Origin: Actinotalea alkalitolerans
Lineage (GTDB): Bacteria; Actinomycetota; Actinomycetes; Actinomycetales; Cellulomonadaceae
Assembly (NCBI RefSeq): GCF_023369855.1
Contig: NZ_JAMBPP010000006.1
Coordinates: 1-64,000, forward strand
Direction of reading: 5' to 3'
Length of the DNA: 64,000 nt
Shown here: one piece after another, positions 34,535 through 42,372 of the stretch
Position numbering within the stretch: position 1 is the stretch's first letter
How the letters are laid out: every line of letters begins with the position of its first letter
Notes under the pieces: model-generated
Database searches by the model: none
What the model was told of the DNA's origin: nothing
The model's input: the letters and a program-made list of their open reading frames with translations, nothing else
Made by a program: the position numbers and the translations under genes

Positions 34535-35331
34535 TCAGCCGCGGACGAAGGCGGAGATCGCGGCCGTCGTCGCCTCGGGTGCGCTGAGGTTGGGGCAGTG
34601 GCCGGTCGCGTCGAGCAGCACGAGCTGGGCACCGGGGATCGCGTCGCGGACGTACTCGCCGACGGCGACAGGGGCGATGGCGTCGTCGGTGCACTGCAGG
34701 ACGAGCGTCGGCACCGTGACGCCGGCCAGGTCGGCGCGGTTGTCGGACAGGAACGTCACGTGCGCGAACCGGCGTGCGATCTCAGGGTCGGCTCGGCAGA
34801 AGCTCGCGGTCAGCTCGGCACCCAGCGCCGGGCGGTCGGGGTTGCCCATGATCACCGGGGCGATCGCGCTGGACCAACCCAGGTAGTTGCTGTCCAGCGA
34901 CTCGAGCAGCTCGGCGATGTCCGCCTCGGTGAAGCCCCCGGTGTAGCCGTCGTCGTCGGTGTACCGCGGTGAGGGACCCACCAGGACGAGCTTGTCGAAG
35001 CGGTCGGGCTCGGCGGTGGCGGCGAGCACCGCGATCATCGCCGAGACCGAGTGACCCACCAGGACGACGTGCTCGAGGTCGAGCTCGTGGACGATCGCCA
35101 GGACGTCCTGGGCGTAGCCGTGCAACGACCCGTGCCGCACCGGGTCGTACGCCGCGAGGTCGGAGCCGCCCGCGCCGACGTGGTCGAACGTGATGACGGT
35201 GAACGCATCCTCGAACTGCGGGGCGACGTGCCGCCACATGTTCTGGTCGCACCCGAACCGTGGGCGAAGACGATGGGCTGAGCCCCGGGCACCCCCGTGA
35301 TGCTGACGTTGTGTCGATCGACCATGCCCAT
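34535..35331 (-). pseudogene. rsbQ: RsbQ-like alpha/beta hydrolase, frameshifted
   Basis: The protein would be about 265 residues, close to Bacillus RsbQ, with matching segments FGCDQNMW, VGHSVSAMIAVLA (nucleophile Ser), LVGPSPRY, GGFTEADI, LQCTDDAIAPV and ATGHCPN (catalytic His). The start MGMVDRHNVSITGVPGAQP is in another frame: after the codon for His in IVFAHG (35260-35262) only two bases (35258-35259) remain for Gly before TTC GGG. A single missing base therefore breaks the frame. With one base restored the oxyanion region reads FAHGFGCDQ as in the family. RsbQ is needed for RsbP activity, probably by processing a small hydrophobic activator. A sequencing error cannot be excluded. Confidence 0.85.
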
Positions 35332-35391
35332 GCGCTGAGGCTAGCCGCTCGAGTACCAGGGCCATCGGCACCTTGCTGGCACGCTGGGTGG

Positions 35392-36876
35392 GTGATCTCC
35401 ACCGCGCAGGTGACGAGTCAAGACCGTCACTCGGTCTTGAGCAGGCGACGTGGCGCCCTGAGCGTGCGCCGCACGGTGACGGGTTGGGCTCTCGCGCTGG
35501 CTGGTCCTCCTGCGTTGACCGCGGTGCTGCTGCAAGAGCGAGACGTCCTCGGTCTGGCGAGCGACCTGATGATGTTCTTCACCCTCGTGGTGACGACGGC
35601 GCTCATCGGAGGGCTGGCGCCGTCCCTGTCCTGCGCGCTGCTGGCGGCCTGGCTGCTCAACTACTTCTTCACCGAGCCCACCGGTGGGTTGACGATCGCC
35701 GACCCGGAGAACGCCCTCGCCCTCGTGGTGTTCGCGTTGGTCGCGACCGCCGTGGCGTCCGTCGTCGGTCTGGCTGAGCGGCGCCGGGCCGATGCCGGGG
35801 AGGCACGGGCGGAGGCCGCCGCCCTTGCCGATCTCTCCCGCGCTGTGCTGGCTGGCCGGGACACCCCCGAGGGGATCGTCGAGGAGCTGGTGAAGCGGTT
35901 CGACGCCGGCACCGGTCTCGTGCTGCACCGCGACGCCGCCGGTCCGTCGGGCTGGACCACGGTCGCCTCCTACCCTTCGGGGGCACCCGCCACTCCTGAG
36001 GTGTCGTTGGGGGACGTCGTCCCGAACCGCGTGGCGGGTGACGTCGCGCTGGCTCTGCCGGGACACCGGCTCACCGCGGCCGACGGGCGGGTGTTCACCG
36101 CGTTCGCCGAGCAGGCCGCCGTGGTCCTGGACCGGGCGCGCCTTCGCCGGGAAGCCGACCGGGCGCGAGAGCTGGAGCACCTGAACGCCGCTCGAACCGC
36201 CATCCTGACCGCCGCGTCCCACGACCTCCGGACGCCGCTGGCGGCGGTCCGTGCTGCTGTGGACGGTCTCGGCGCGCACGGGCCTGCGCTCGACGAGGAG
36301 GACCGGGCTTCGCTCCTCGACGCGGTCGAGGTCGGTACTGCACGGCTCGAGCGGCTGACCGACAACCTGCTGGACCTGTCCCGACTGCAGATGGGAGCTG
36401 TGCACCCCCAGACCAGCGCCGTCAGCCTCGAGGAGGTCGTCCCGCTCGCTCTGGAGGGGCTCAGCCCGGACGCCATCGTGCTGGACCTGCTGGACGACCT
36501 CCCGCTGGTCCTGACCGATGCCGGGCTCCTGGAGCGGATCGTCGCCAACCTCGCCGCGAACGCGGTCCTGCACGGCCCGTCGGGCTCGCCGGCCCGCGTG
36601 ACCGCGAGAGTTCGTGGTGATCGCATGGTCATCGCGGTCTCCGACTTCGGCCCGGGGATGCCTCACGGTGAGGTTCAGGGCGCCTTCGCGGCCTTCGAGC
36701 GCCTCGGCTCGCACGAGCGACGACGACCGTCCGGTGGCCTCGGCCTCGGGCTGGCGGTCGTCCGTGGCCTCGCGGACGCGCTCGGCGTCGAGGTCGAGGC
36801 GCGTCAGACACCCGGCGGAGGGCTGACGATGGAGGTCTCCGTCCCGCTCGCAGGCACCGGGGAGGGCGCGCCATGA
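35392..36876 (+). CDS. Sensor histidine kinase, short KdpD-like
   Basis: A 494-residue kinase. Two to four hydrophobic segments in about 30-130 form a DUF4118 membrane module (ending LLNYFFTEPTGGLTIADPEN), a GAF-like part follows to about 250, then HisKA with phospho-accepting His277 (ASHDLRTPLAAVRAA) and an HATPase domain (NLAANAVLHG; FGPGMP; GGLGLGLAVVRGLAD). It lacks the N-terminal KdpD and universal-stress domains of full-length KdpD of about 900 residues. The GTG has no clear ribosome site. It overlaps the response regulator gene (ATGA), and a potassium channel gene follows. Confidence 0.9.
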   Translation: MISTAQVTSQDRHSVLSRRRGALSVRRTVTGWALALAGPPALTAVLLQERDVLGLASDLMMFFTLVVTTALIGGLAPSLSCALLAAWLLNYFFTEPTGGLTIADPENALALVVFALVATAVASVVGLAERRRADAGEARAEAAALADLSRAVLAGRDTPEGIVEELVKRFDAGTGLVLHRDAAGPSGWTTVASYPSGAPATPEVSLGDVVPNRVAGDVALALPGHRLTAADGRVFTAFAEQAAVVLDRARLRREADRARELEHLNAARTAILTAASHDLRTPLAAVRAAVDGLGAHGPALDEEDRASLLDAVEVGTARLERLTDNLLDLSRLQMGAVHPQTSAVSLEEVVPLALEGLSPDAIVLDLLDDLPLVLTDAGLLERIVANLAANAVLHGPSGSPARVTARVRGDRMVIAVSDFGPGMPHGEVQGAFAAFERLGSHERRRPSGGLGLGLAVVRGLADALGVEVEARQTPGGGLTMEVSVPLAGTGEGAP

Positions 36877-37559
36877 CCGGACCCGTGGTGCTCGTGGTCG
36901 ACGATGACGCTGCTCTGCGGCGCGTGCTGGGGATCCAGCTGCGCGCCCACGGCTGGTCGCCGGTCCTGGCCCGGGACGGTGACGAGGCCGTCGAGCTGGC
37001 CAACCGCGTCGGGCCCGACGTCATCGTCCTCGACCTCGGGCTGCCCGACCTCGACGGGGTGGACGTCATCCGGCGGCTCCGGGAGACCATGATCACACCC
37101 ATCGTGGTGCTGTCGGCGCGCCAGGGGGGTGGCGACAAGGTGCTCGCGCTGGACGCCGGGGCCGATGACTACGTCACCAAGCCGTTCGGGGTCGAGGAGC
37201 TCTTGGCGCGCCTGCGGGCGGCGGTGCGCCGAGCAACCCCGGCCGACGACCGGGAGGGTGCGGTCGTCCGAGCCGGGGCTCTGGCGATCGACCTGGCCGC
37301 CAAGCGAGTCCACCGCGGTGCCGTCGAGGTCAAGCTCACACCCACCGAGTGGTCGATGCTCGAGGTCCTGGTGCGTCACCGGGGCGAGGTGGTCTCCGGC
37401 CCGGACCTGCTCCGAGAGGTCTGGGGACCGTCCTACCGGACGGAGAGCAACTACCTGCGCGTCTACGCCGCCCAGCTGCGCCGCAAGCTCGAGGAGGACC
37501 CGGCCCACCCGGTCCACCTGGTCACGCGGCCAGGCCGTGGGTACTTGTTCGAGGCGTAG
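36873..37559 (+). CDS. OmpR/KdpE-type response regulator
   Basis: A 228-residue regulator. The receiver domain has the acidic pair Asp10/Asp11, phospho-accepting Asp54 and Lys103, and the winged-helix output domain (LTPTEWSMLEVLVRHRGEVV, later NYLRVYAAQLRRKLE and RPGRGYLFEA) resembles KdpE. It is translationally coupled to the kinase. The potassium channel gene starts 129 nt downstream and is the natural target. Confidence 0.94.
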   Translation: MTGPVVLVVDDDAALRRVLGIQLRAHGWSPVLARDGDEAVELANRVGPDVIVLDLGLPDLDGVDVIRRLRETMITPIVVLSARQGGGDKVLALDAGADDYVTKPFGVEELLARLRAAVRRATPADDREGAVVRAGALAIDLAAKRVHRGAVEVKLTPTEWSMLEVLVRHRGEVVSGPDLLREVWGPSYRTESNYLRVYAAQLRRKLEEDPAHPVHLVTRPGRGYLFEA

Positions 37560-37688
37560 GCGTTAGGGAAACGTCAAGATCCGGGCCCACCCCCGCGCAG
37601 GCTGCGCTCAGGCCACGCCGGTGCCGGTCACAGTGAGAGGTCAGCCGTCCATGAGTGGTCGGCGCCTGCACCGTGGAGCCGCGCCCAG

Positions 37689-39113
37689 ATGTCCCGTCCT
37701 TTCGCTGCTTCAGCCGCGCCCAGTGAATCGTCATGGCTGACGCGGACCGTCACAGGCCGGCTCCCGGACCTCCAGGGCCGCCCTGACCGCGGCTTCGCGC
37801 GCCGCCCCGGCCTGGTGATCGTCGCCGGCTTCGCGGGTGCCGTCCTCGTCGCGACACTGCTGCTGCTCCTCCCGGCCGCGTCGGCCGAGCGGCCCGCCAC
37901 CGTCCTCGAGGCGCTCTTCACCGCGACCTCGGCGGTGTGCGTCACGGGCCTGGTCGTCGTGGACACCGCGACGCACTGGACGGGGGTCGGGCAGGCCCTC
38001 ATCCTGCTGTTCATCCAGGTCGGCGGGCTGGGGATCATGACCCTGGCGACCCTGCTGGGCCTGCTCATCTCCCGGCGCCTTGGCCTGCAGTCCCGGCGCG
38101 TGGCGGCAGCGTCCACCCGCAGCGTCGGCATGGGAGACGTCCGCACGGTCCTCTTCGGCGTCGCCCGCGCCACTCTCATCGTCGAGGGCGCCACCGCGCT
38201 CGTGCTCACGATGCGCTTCGCCGCCGGCTACGACATGCCCATGGGCAGAGCCCTGTGGCACGGCGTGTTCCACTCGGTCTCAGCGTTCAACAACGCCGGC
38301 TTCGCCCTGTACAGCGACAGTCTCATCCCGTTCGCGACCGACCCGTGGGTGTCCCTCCCCATCGCGATCGCTGTCATCCTCGGCGGGCTCGGCTTCCCCG
38401 TGCTGCTCGAGCTGCACCGGCAGCACCGCAGGCCCAAGCGCTGGAGCATCCACACCAAGATCACCGTTCTGATGACGCTGATCCTGCTGGTCGGCGGTTG
38501 GGTGTTCATGCTCGCCACCGAGTGGAACAACCCCTCGACACTCGGTGCGCTGGACACGCCTGGCAAGCTCCTCGCCGGCTTCTTCCAGGGCGTCATGCCC
38601 CGCACCGCGGGCTTCAACAGCCTCGACACAGCCGCCATGAGTGACGGCACCCTGCTCGGAACCGTCGTGCTCATGTTCATCGGCGGTGCGCCCGCCGGCA
38701 CCGCGGGCGGCATCAAGGTCACCACCTTCGCCGTCCTGCTCGTCGTCATCTGGTCCGAGCTCCGCGGTGACCCCGACGCGACGATCTTCGACCGCCGGAT
38801 GACCCCCGCCATCCAGCGTCAAGCCCTGTCGGTCGCCCTCCTGAGTGTTGCCACGGTCATCGTCGCGACGATGGTCATCACCACCACCTCGGAGTTCGGC
38901 GTCAACGAGACCCTCTTCGAGGTCGTCTCCGCGTTCGCCACCGTCGGGCTCTCCACCGGCATCACCGACGACCTCGCCCCCCCACATCAGCTTCTGCTCG
39001 TCATCCTCATGTTCATCGGGCGCCTGGGACCGGTGACCCTCGGAGCCGCCCTCGCCGTCCGCGAGCGGCAGCGCCTCTTCCGCATGCCCGAGGGGGCGCC
39101 GATCGTGGGCTGA
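37689..39113 (+). CDS. Potassium uptake channel subunit, TrkH/KtrB family
   Basis: A 474-residue membrane protein with the four-fold pore repeats of the TrkH/Ktr superfamily: ATSAVCVTGL near 78, SAFNNAGFALY near 198, MPRTAGFN near 305 and SAFATVGLSTG near 415, each with the selectivity-filter glycine. The length and lack of extra N-terminal helices favour KtrB. No TrkA/KtrA gate gene lies next to it. It probably imports K+ under control of the KdpDE-like pair upstream. Confidence 0.92.
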   Translation: MSRPFAASAAPSESSWLTRTVTGRLPDLQGRPDRGFARRPGLVIVAGFAGAVLVATLLLLLPAASAERPATVLEALFTATSAVCVTGLVVVDTATHWTGVGQALILLFIQVGGLGIMTLATLLGLLISRRLGLQSRRVAAASTRSVGMGDVRTVLFGVARATLIVEGATALVLTMRFAAGYDMPMGRALWHGVFHSVSAFNNAGFALYSDSLIPFATDPWVSLPIAIAVILGGLGFPVLLELHRQHRRPKRWSIHTKITVLMTLILLVGGWVFMLATEWNNPSTLGALDTPGKLLAGFFQGVMPRTAGFNSLDTAAMSDGTLLGTVVLMFIGGAPAGTAGGIKVTTFAVLLVVIWSELRGDPDATIFDRRMTPAIQRQALSVALLSVATVIVATMVITTTSEFGVNETLFEVVSAFATVGLSTGITDDLAPPHQLLLVILMFIGRLGPVTLGAALAVRERQRLFRMPEGAPIVG

Positions 39114-39185
39114 GGACCGCCGTGACCACCGCTGAGCCCAAGGCCTCCGCTGGGTCCGCCGGCCGTCCGGGCGTCATCGGACGAG

Positions 39186-39329
39186 TCAGTCTGTGGCGCA
39201 GGCGCGGTCGGCGGATGCTTCGAACGTCGGGACCGGGCGCGCCCCCGCCTCCTCGGGCGTCGTCGCCAACCCGTTGCGGTCGATGTCCTGGATCAGCCAG
39301 TCCATCTCGGCGAGCCAGGAGGAGGCCAT
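39186..39329 (-). CDS. Possible 47-residue small protein
   Basis: A short minus-strand frame with strongly actinobacterial codon use (nearly every third base G or C). It begins MASSWLAEMDWLIQDIDRN and continues GLATTPEEAGARPVPTF. I do not recognise it, and it has no ribosome site. It may be a small gene or the remnant of a larger one. The rest of 39114-39382 holds only the ArsR-type inverted repeat near its end. Confidence 0.3.
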   Translation of the reverse strand: MASSWLAEMDWLIQDIDRNGLATTPEEAGARPVPTFEASADRACATD

Positions 39330-39351
39330 GGAGGAGCTGCGTGACCTGATA

Positions 39352-39375
39352 TTGCGTACTCGCGCAAGTATGCAA
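39352..39375. promoter_or_regulatory. Inverted repeat before the MFS/ArsR operon
   Basis: Arms TTGCGTAC and GTATGCAA (one mismatch) are separated by 8 bp and end 7 bp before the GTG of the MFS gene. The position and AT content suit an ArsR-family operator, so the downstream metal-type repressor probably binds here. The message would be nearly leaderless. Confidence 0.55.
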
Positions 39376-39382
39376 GACTGCT

Positions 39383-40615
39383 GTGGTGCTCAGACTGCCG
39401 ACCGATCGGAACTACCGGCGGTTGTTCGCCGCGCAGGCGATCTCCCTTGCCGGTACGGGCCTGGCCACCGTGGCGCTGGGTCTGCTGGCCTACGCCATCG
39501 CGGGCAAGGGCGCGGGCCTGGTGCTGGGGACGGTCTTCGCGATCAAGATGGCCGCGTACGTCGCTGTCGCACCCGTCGCTGCGGCGCTCGTGCACGCCGC
39601 GCCCCCGCGTCTGGTGCTCGTCCTGGCCGACCTCGCGCGGGTGGTGGTCGTCCTCGGCCTTCCCTTCGTGACGTCGGTGTCGCAGGTCTACGTGCTGGTG
39701 CTCGTCCTCCAGGCGGCGTCGGCCGTGCACACCCCGACCTACCAGGCCCTGCTGCCACGCGTGCTGCCCGACGTGCCCCGCTACACCCAGGCACTGTCGC
39801 TCTCCAGGCTCGCGGAAGACCTGGAGATGCTGCTGTCCCCGCTGCTCGCCGCAGCTCTGCTCCTCGTGGTGCCGAGCTCGGGACTGTTCGTCGGAACCGC
39901 AGCGGGCTTCGCGATCTCGGCCGTCCTCGTGATGCGCAGCACACTCGGCCGTGCCCCCGCCGCTGCCCGGTCACAGCCCTTCGGGCGACGGGCCCTGCGT
40001 GGGGTGGAGCTGATGGTCCGCACCCCCGCACTGCGGGCCGTGCTGGTTCTCAACGTCGCGGTCGCGGCCGGCGGCGCCTACGCGCTCGTGCAGTACGTGG
40101 TCATCGCCCGCGCTGTCTTCGACCGTGGAGACGGCACCGCCGCCCTGCTGCTGGCGGCCCTGGGTGCCGGGTCCATCGCCGTGGCGGTGCTTCTCCCACG
40201 GGCGCTCGAGTCCATCCCTGAGCGGACGCTGATGCTCGGCGGCGCTGGACTGGTCACCGTGGCAACTGCGGCCATCGGTGCGGCGCTCGCGGTGCCCGGG
40301 CTCGCAGGTCTCCTCCTCGTCGGTGCCCTGTTCGCTGTGGTCGGCGGCGGATGGGCGGCCGCCGAGACTCCGATGGGGCGGATCATCACCCGGTGCGTCC
40401 CCGACCACGACCAGCCGGCTGTCTTCGCCGCGCAGTTCTCCCTCTCCCACGCCTGCTGGCTCATCACCTACCCGGTCGCCGGGTGGCTCGGGACGGTCAA
40501 CCTCCTTGCAGCCGCAGCAGGCCTCGCGGTCGTGGCGGGCCTCGCGGTGGCCGGCACCGCGACCCTCTGGCCGCGCCGCACCGGCCCGCGGCGCGTGCAT
40601 GCCGTGGCAGGGTGA
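39383..40615 (+). CDS. MFS transporter
   Basis: A 410-residue transporter with about twelve hydrophobic segments. It starts LRLPTDRNYRRLFAAQAISLAGTG, typical of 12-helix drug or metal efflux members, and has the loop DLARVVVVLGLPF after helix 3. The ArsR-family gene starts 4 nt after its stop, so the substrate is probably a metal ion or other toxic compound sensed by that repressor. The GTG lacks a ribosome site, and the inverted repeat lies just upstream. Confidence 0.87.
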   Translation: MVLRLPTDRNYRRLFAAQAISLAGTGLATVALGLLAYAIAGKGAGLVLGTVFAIKMAAYVAVAPVAAALVHAAPPRLVLVLADLARVVVVLGLPFVTSVSQVYVLVLVLQAASAVHTPTYQALLPRVLPDVPRYTQALSLSRLAEDLEMLLSPLLAAALLLVVPSSGLFVGTAAGFAISAVLVMRSTLGRAPAAARSQPFGRRALRGVELMVRTPALRAVLVLNVAVAAGGAYALVQYVVIARAVFDRGDGTAALLLAALGAGSIAVAVLLPRALESIPERTLMLGGAGLVTVATAAIGAALAVPGLAGLLLVGALFAVVGGGWAAAETPMGRIITRCVPDHDQPAVFAAQFSLSHACWLITYPVAGWLGTVNLLAAAAGLAVVAGLAVAGTATLWPRRTGPRRVHAVAG

Positions 40616-40619
40616 CGTC

Positions 40620-40955
40620 GTGAGCGTCTCGGAGCCGGAGCCCGTCGTCCCACCTGACCTCGACACCGCCGTCGACGTGCTGCGGCTGCTCGCCGACCAG
40701 ACCCGGCTGTCCATCCTGCACCTGCTCCACGATCGCGAGCTGTCGGTCGGCGCCATCGCGGACGAGCTCGACCGGCCCGTGCCGGCGGTCTCCCAACACC
40801 TGGCGCGGCTGCGCGCCGGTCGGCTGGTCCTCACCCGACGTGACGGCGCCACGGTGTACTACCGGCACGCCAACGAGCACGTCGACGCCCTCGTACGCAA
40901 CGTCCTCCACCAGGCCGAGCACCTCCACTACGACCACCCGCCGCACCACCGGTAG
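40620..40955 (+). CDS. ArsR/SmtB-family metal-responsive repressor
   Basis: A 111-residue winged-helix protein with the recognition region VGAIADELDRPVPAVSQHLARLR. The final helix and tail (NEHVDALVRNVLHQAEHLHYDHPPHHR, split here by function) are rich in His and Asp, matching an alpha-5 metal-sensing site; there is no Cys-x-Cys site in alpha-3. The GTG has AGGG 7 nt upstream. It is coupled to the MFS exporter gene and probably represses it until metal binds. Confidence 0.9.
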   Translation: MSVSEPEPVVPPDLDTAVDVLRLLADQTRLSILHLLHDRELSVGAIADELDRPVPAVSQHLARLRAGRLVLTRRDGATVYYRHANEHVDALVRNVLHQAEHLHYDHPPHHR

Positions 40956-40996
40956 GCGTCGTGGCTCACGGCGGTGTCCGGGAGGAGGATGAGGGC

Positions 40997-41395
40997 ATGA
41001 GCATCGTGAAGATCAACGCGATCACCGTCCCCGAGGACAGCGGTGACGAGCTCGCGCGCCGGTTCGCCGCCCGCGCGGGGGCCGTCGACGGGCAGGACGG
41101 TTTCGAGGGCTTCGAGCTCCTCGCGCCGACGGACGGCCGGACCACCTGGCTGGTCGTGACCCGCTGGCGGGACGAGGAGGCGTTCGGGGCGTGGATGTCG
41201 TCCCCGGCGTTCGGCCACGGGCACAGAAGGGCAGGAGCCGGTGGTGAGGGCGCGGCGCGTACGTCTGGGGGAGAAGGGGTGGCGCAGGGGGCCGGCGAGC
41301 AGCGCCCCGTCGGCATGAGCAGCGAGCTGTGGTCCTACCGGGTGGCCGGCGGCTCGGACGGGGGCGCCGAGGGCGACGGCGGCAGCGAGGGCTGA
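40997..41395 (+). CDS. Antibiotic biosynthesis monooxygenase (ABM)-domain protein
   Basis: A 132-residue protein. The first 75 residues have the ABM ferredoxin-like fold (IVKINAITVPEDSGDEL, later GFEGFELLAP and WLVVTRWRDEEAFGAWMSS), as in heme-degrading or cofactor-free monooxygenases. The remaining part is a Gly/Ala/Glu-rich tail. GGAGGATGAGG precedes the ATG. Its stop is 9 nt from the converging TetR gene. Confidence 0.82.
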   Translation: MSIVKINAITVPEDSGDELARRFAARAGAVDGQDGFEGFELLAPTDGRTTWLVVTRWRDEEAFGAWMSSPAFGHGHRRAGAGGEGAARTSGGEGVAQGAGEQRPVGMSSELWSYRVAGGSDGGAEGDGGSEG

Positions 41396-41404
41396 GTCCC
41401 CGGA

Positions 41405-42070
41405 TCAGGCTCGGGGTGCGGCCGAGGCCCTGGCTGAGCCCAGGTCGAGGGGCAGCTCCTGCGGGGAGAGCGCCCGGGCAGCGATGGCCTCGATGGCGAA
41501 GGCGCTCGCCTCGGCCAGCTGGACGTCGTCAGGGGTGAGGAGCCACTGGACCTGGAGGCCGTCCATGACAGCGAGGATGCTTGCGGCGGCCAGGCCGAGG
41601 GTGTGCGGAGTGGTGAGGCCTCGCTCGACGCAGATGGAGGTGAAGGCGTCGACGATCTCCTGGCGCAGCGTCCGGTAGCGCTCTTCGAAGTAGGGGCGGC
41701 CCGGGTGGTCGTCCGTCACGGACTCCGCGGAGAGGACGGCGTACGCCTGGACGATGCCGGGACGCGCCTCGTTGGCGAAGGCCGTGCGGACCAGGTGGCG
41801 GAAGAGCTCGACGCCCTCGGGGATGTGTGCACCCTCGAGGTCGGCGACGTCCTCGGCGTCCCGGAGCTTCAGGACCTCGAGGAGCAGCTGATCCTTCGAG
41901 CCGAAGTGGTGCAGGATCCCGGCGTGCGTCATGCCGACCTGCTCCGCGATCTCGGTCAGCGGCCCGTTCTTGAAGCCCTTGGCCCCGAACGTGGTTGTGG
42001 CCGCGTGCAGGATCTCGGTGCGCTTGACGAGGGTCGTGGCTCGGGCGCGGGGAGCGCGCCGTTCGGTCAT
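41405..42070 (-). CDS. TetR-family regulator of the GH3 importer locus
   Basis: A 221-residue regulator with helix-turn-helix GFKNGPLTEIAEQVGMTHAGILHHF and a TetR_C ligand domain. The ATG at 42070 follows GGAGGGCGAGG; a frame 23 codons longer has no better start. It is divergent from the binding-protein gene of the peptide-type importer. A 24-bp palindrome that overlaps the importer promoter is its likely operator. A TetR protein, rather than a LacI one, controlling glycoside uptake is a little unusual. Confidence 0.92.
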   Translation of the reverse strand: MTERRAPRARATTLVKRTEILHAATTTFGAKGFKNGPLTEIAEQVGMTHAGILHHFGSKDQLLLEVLKLRDAEDVADLEGAHIPEGVELFRHLVRTAFANEARPGIVQAYAVLSAESVTDDHPGRPYFEERYRTLRQEIVDAFTSICVERGLTTPHTLGLAAASILAVMDGLQVQWLLTPDDVQLAEASAFAIEAIAARALSPQELPLDLGSARASAAPRA

Positions 42071-42269
42071 CGCGTCCTCGCCCTCCCTCTGGGTGTCCGT
42101 GCCACGGCTCGCAGGTGCGTGCCGTGGCCCGTCCTGCACGATCGAGTGTAGGCCGCCCGCACGGCCGTCGAGACGGGCTTCGGCACGAGCCGGCCACGGC
42201 CCTGACCTCCCTCTCCGCGCGTCCCAAGGTCACGGTTCAGCATCAACGTGATCCCCTGGCCGGCCGGTG

Positions 42270-42298
42270 TTTACAACTTACTGACAAGTCGGTAAGTT
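42270..42298 (+). promoter_or_regulatory. Promoter overlapped by a 24-bp palindromic operator
   Basis: TTTACA (42270-42275) and TAAGTT (42293-42298) are 17 bp apart. The palindrome at 42275-42298 has arms AACTTACTGAC and GTCGGTAAGTT around AA, with a single mismatch, and covers the spacer and the -10 box. A TetR dimer bound here would block transcription. The rest of 42071-42372 shows no other feature. Confidence 0.78.
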
Positions 42299-42372
42299 CT
42301 GGCTCGCGCCTCATCGTGGAGAGCGCCAGGGGCCGCGGCAGCACCGCATCCCCGCACATCGAAGGAGAAGCA

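Noticed and set aside
37560-37688. Possible c-di-AMP riboswitch before the potassium channel gene
   Set aside because: Such riboswitches often precede ktr genes, but at about 129 nt I could not find the conserved elements of that class.
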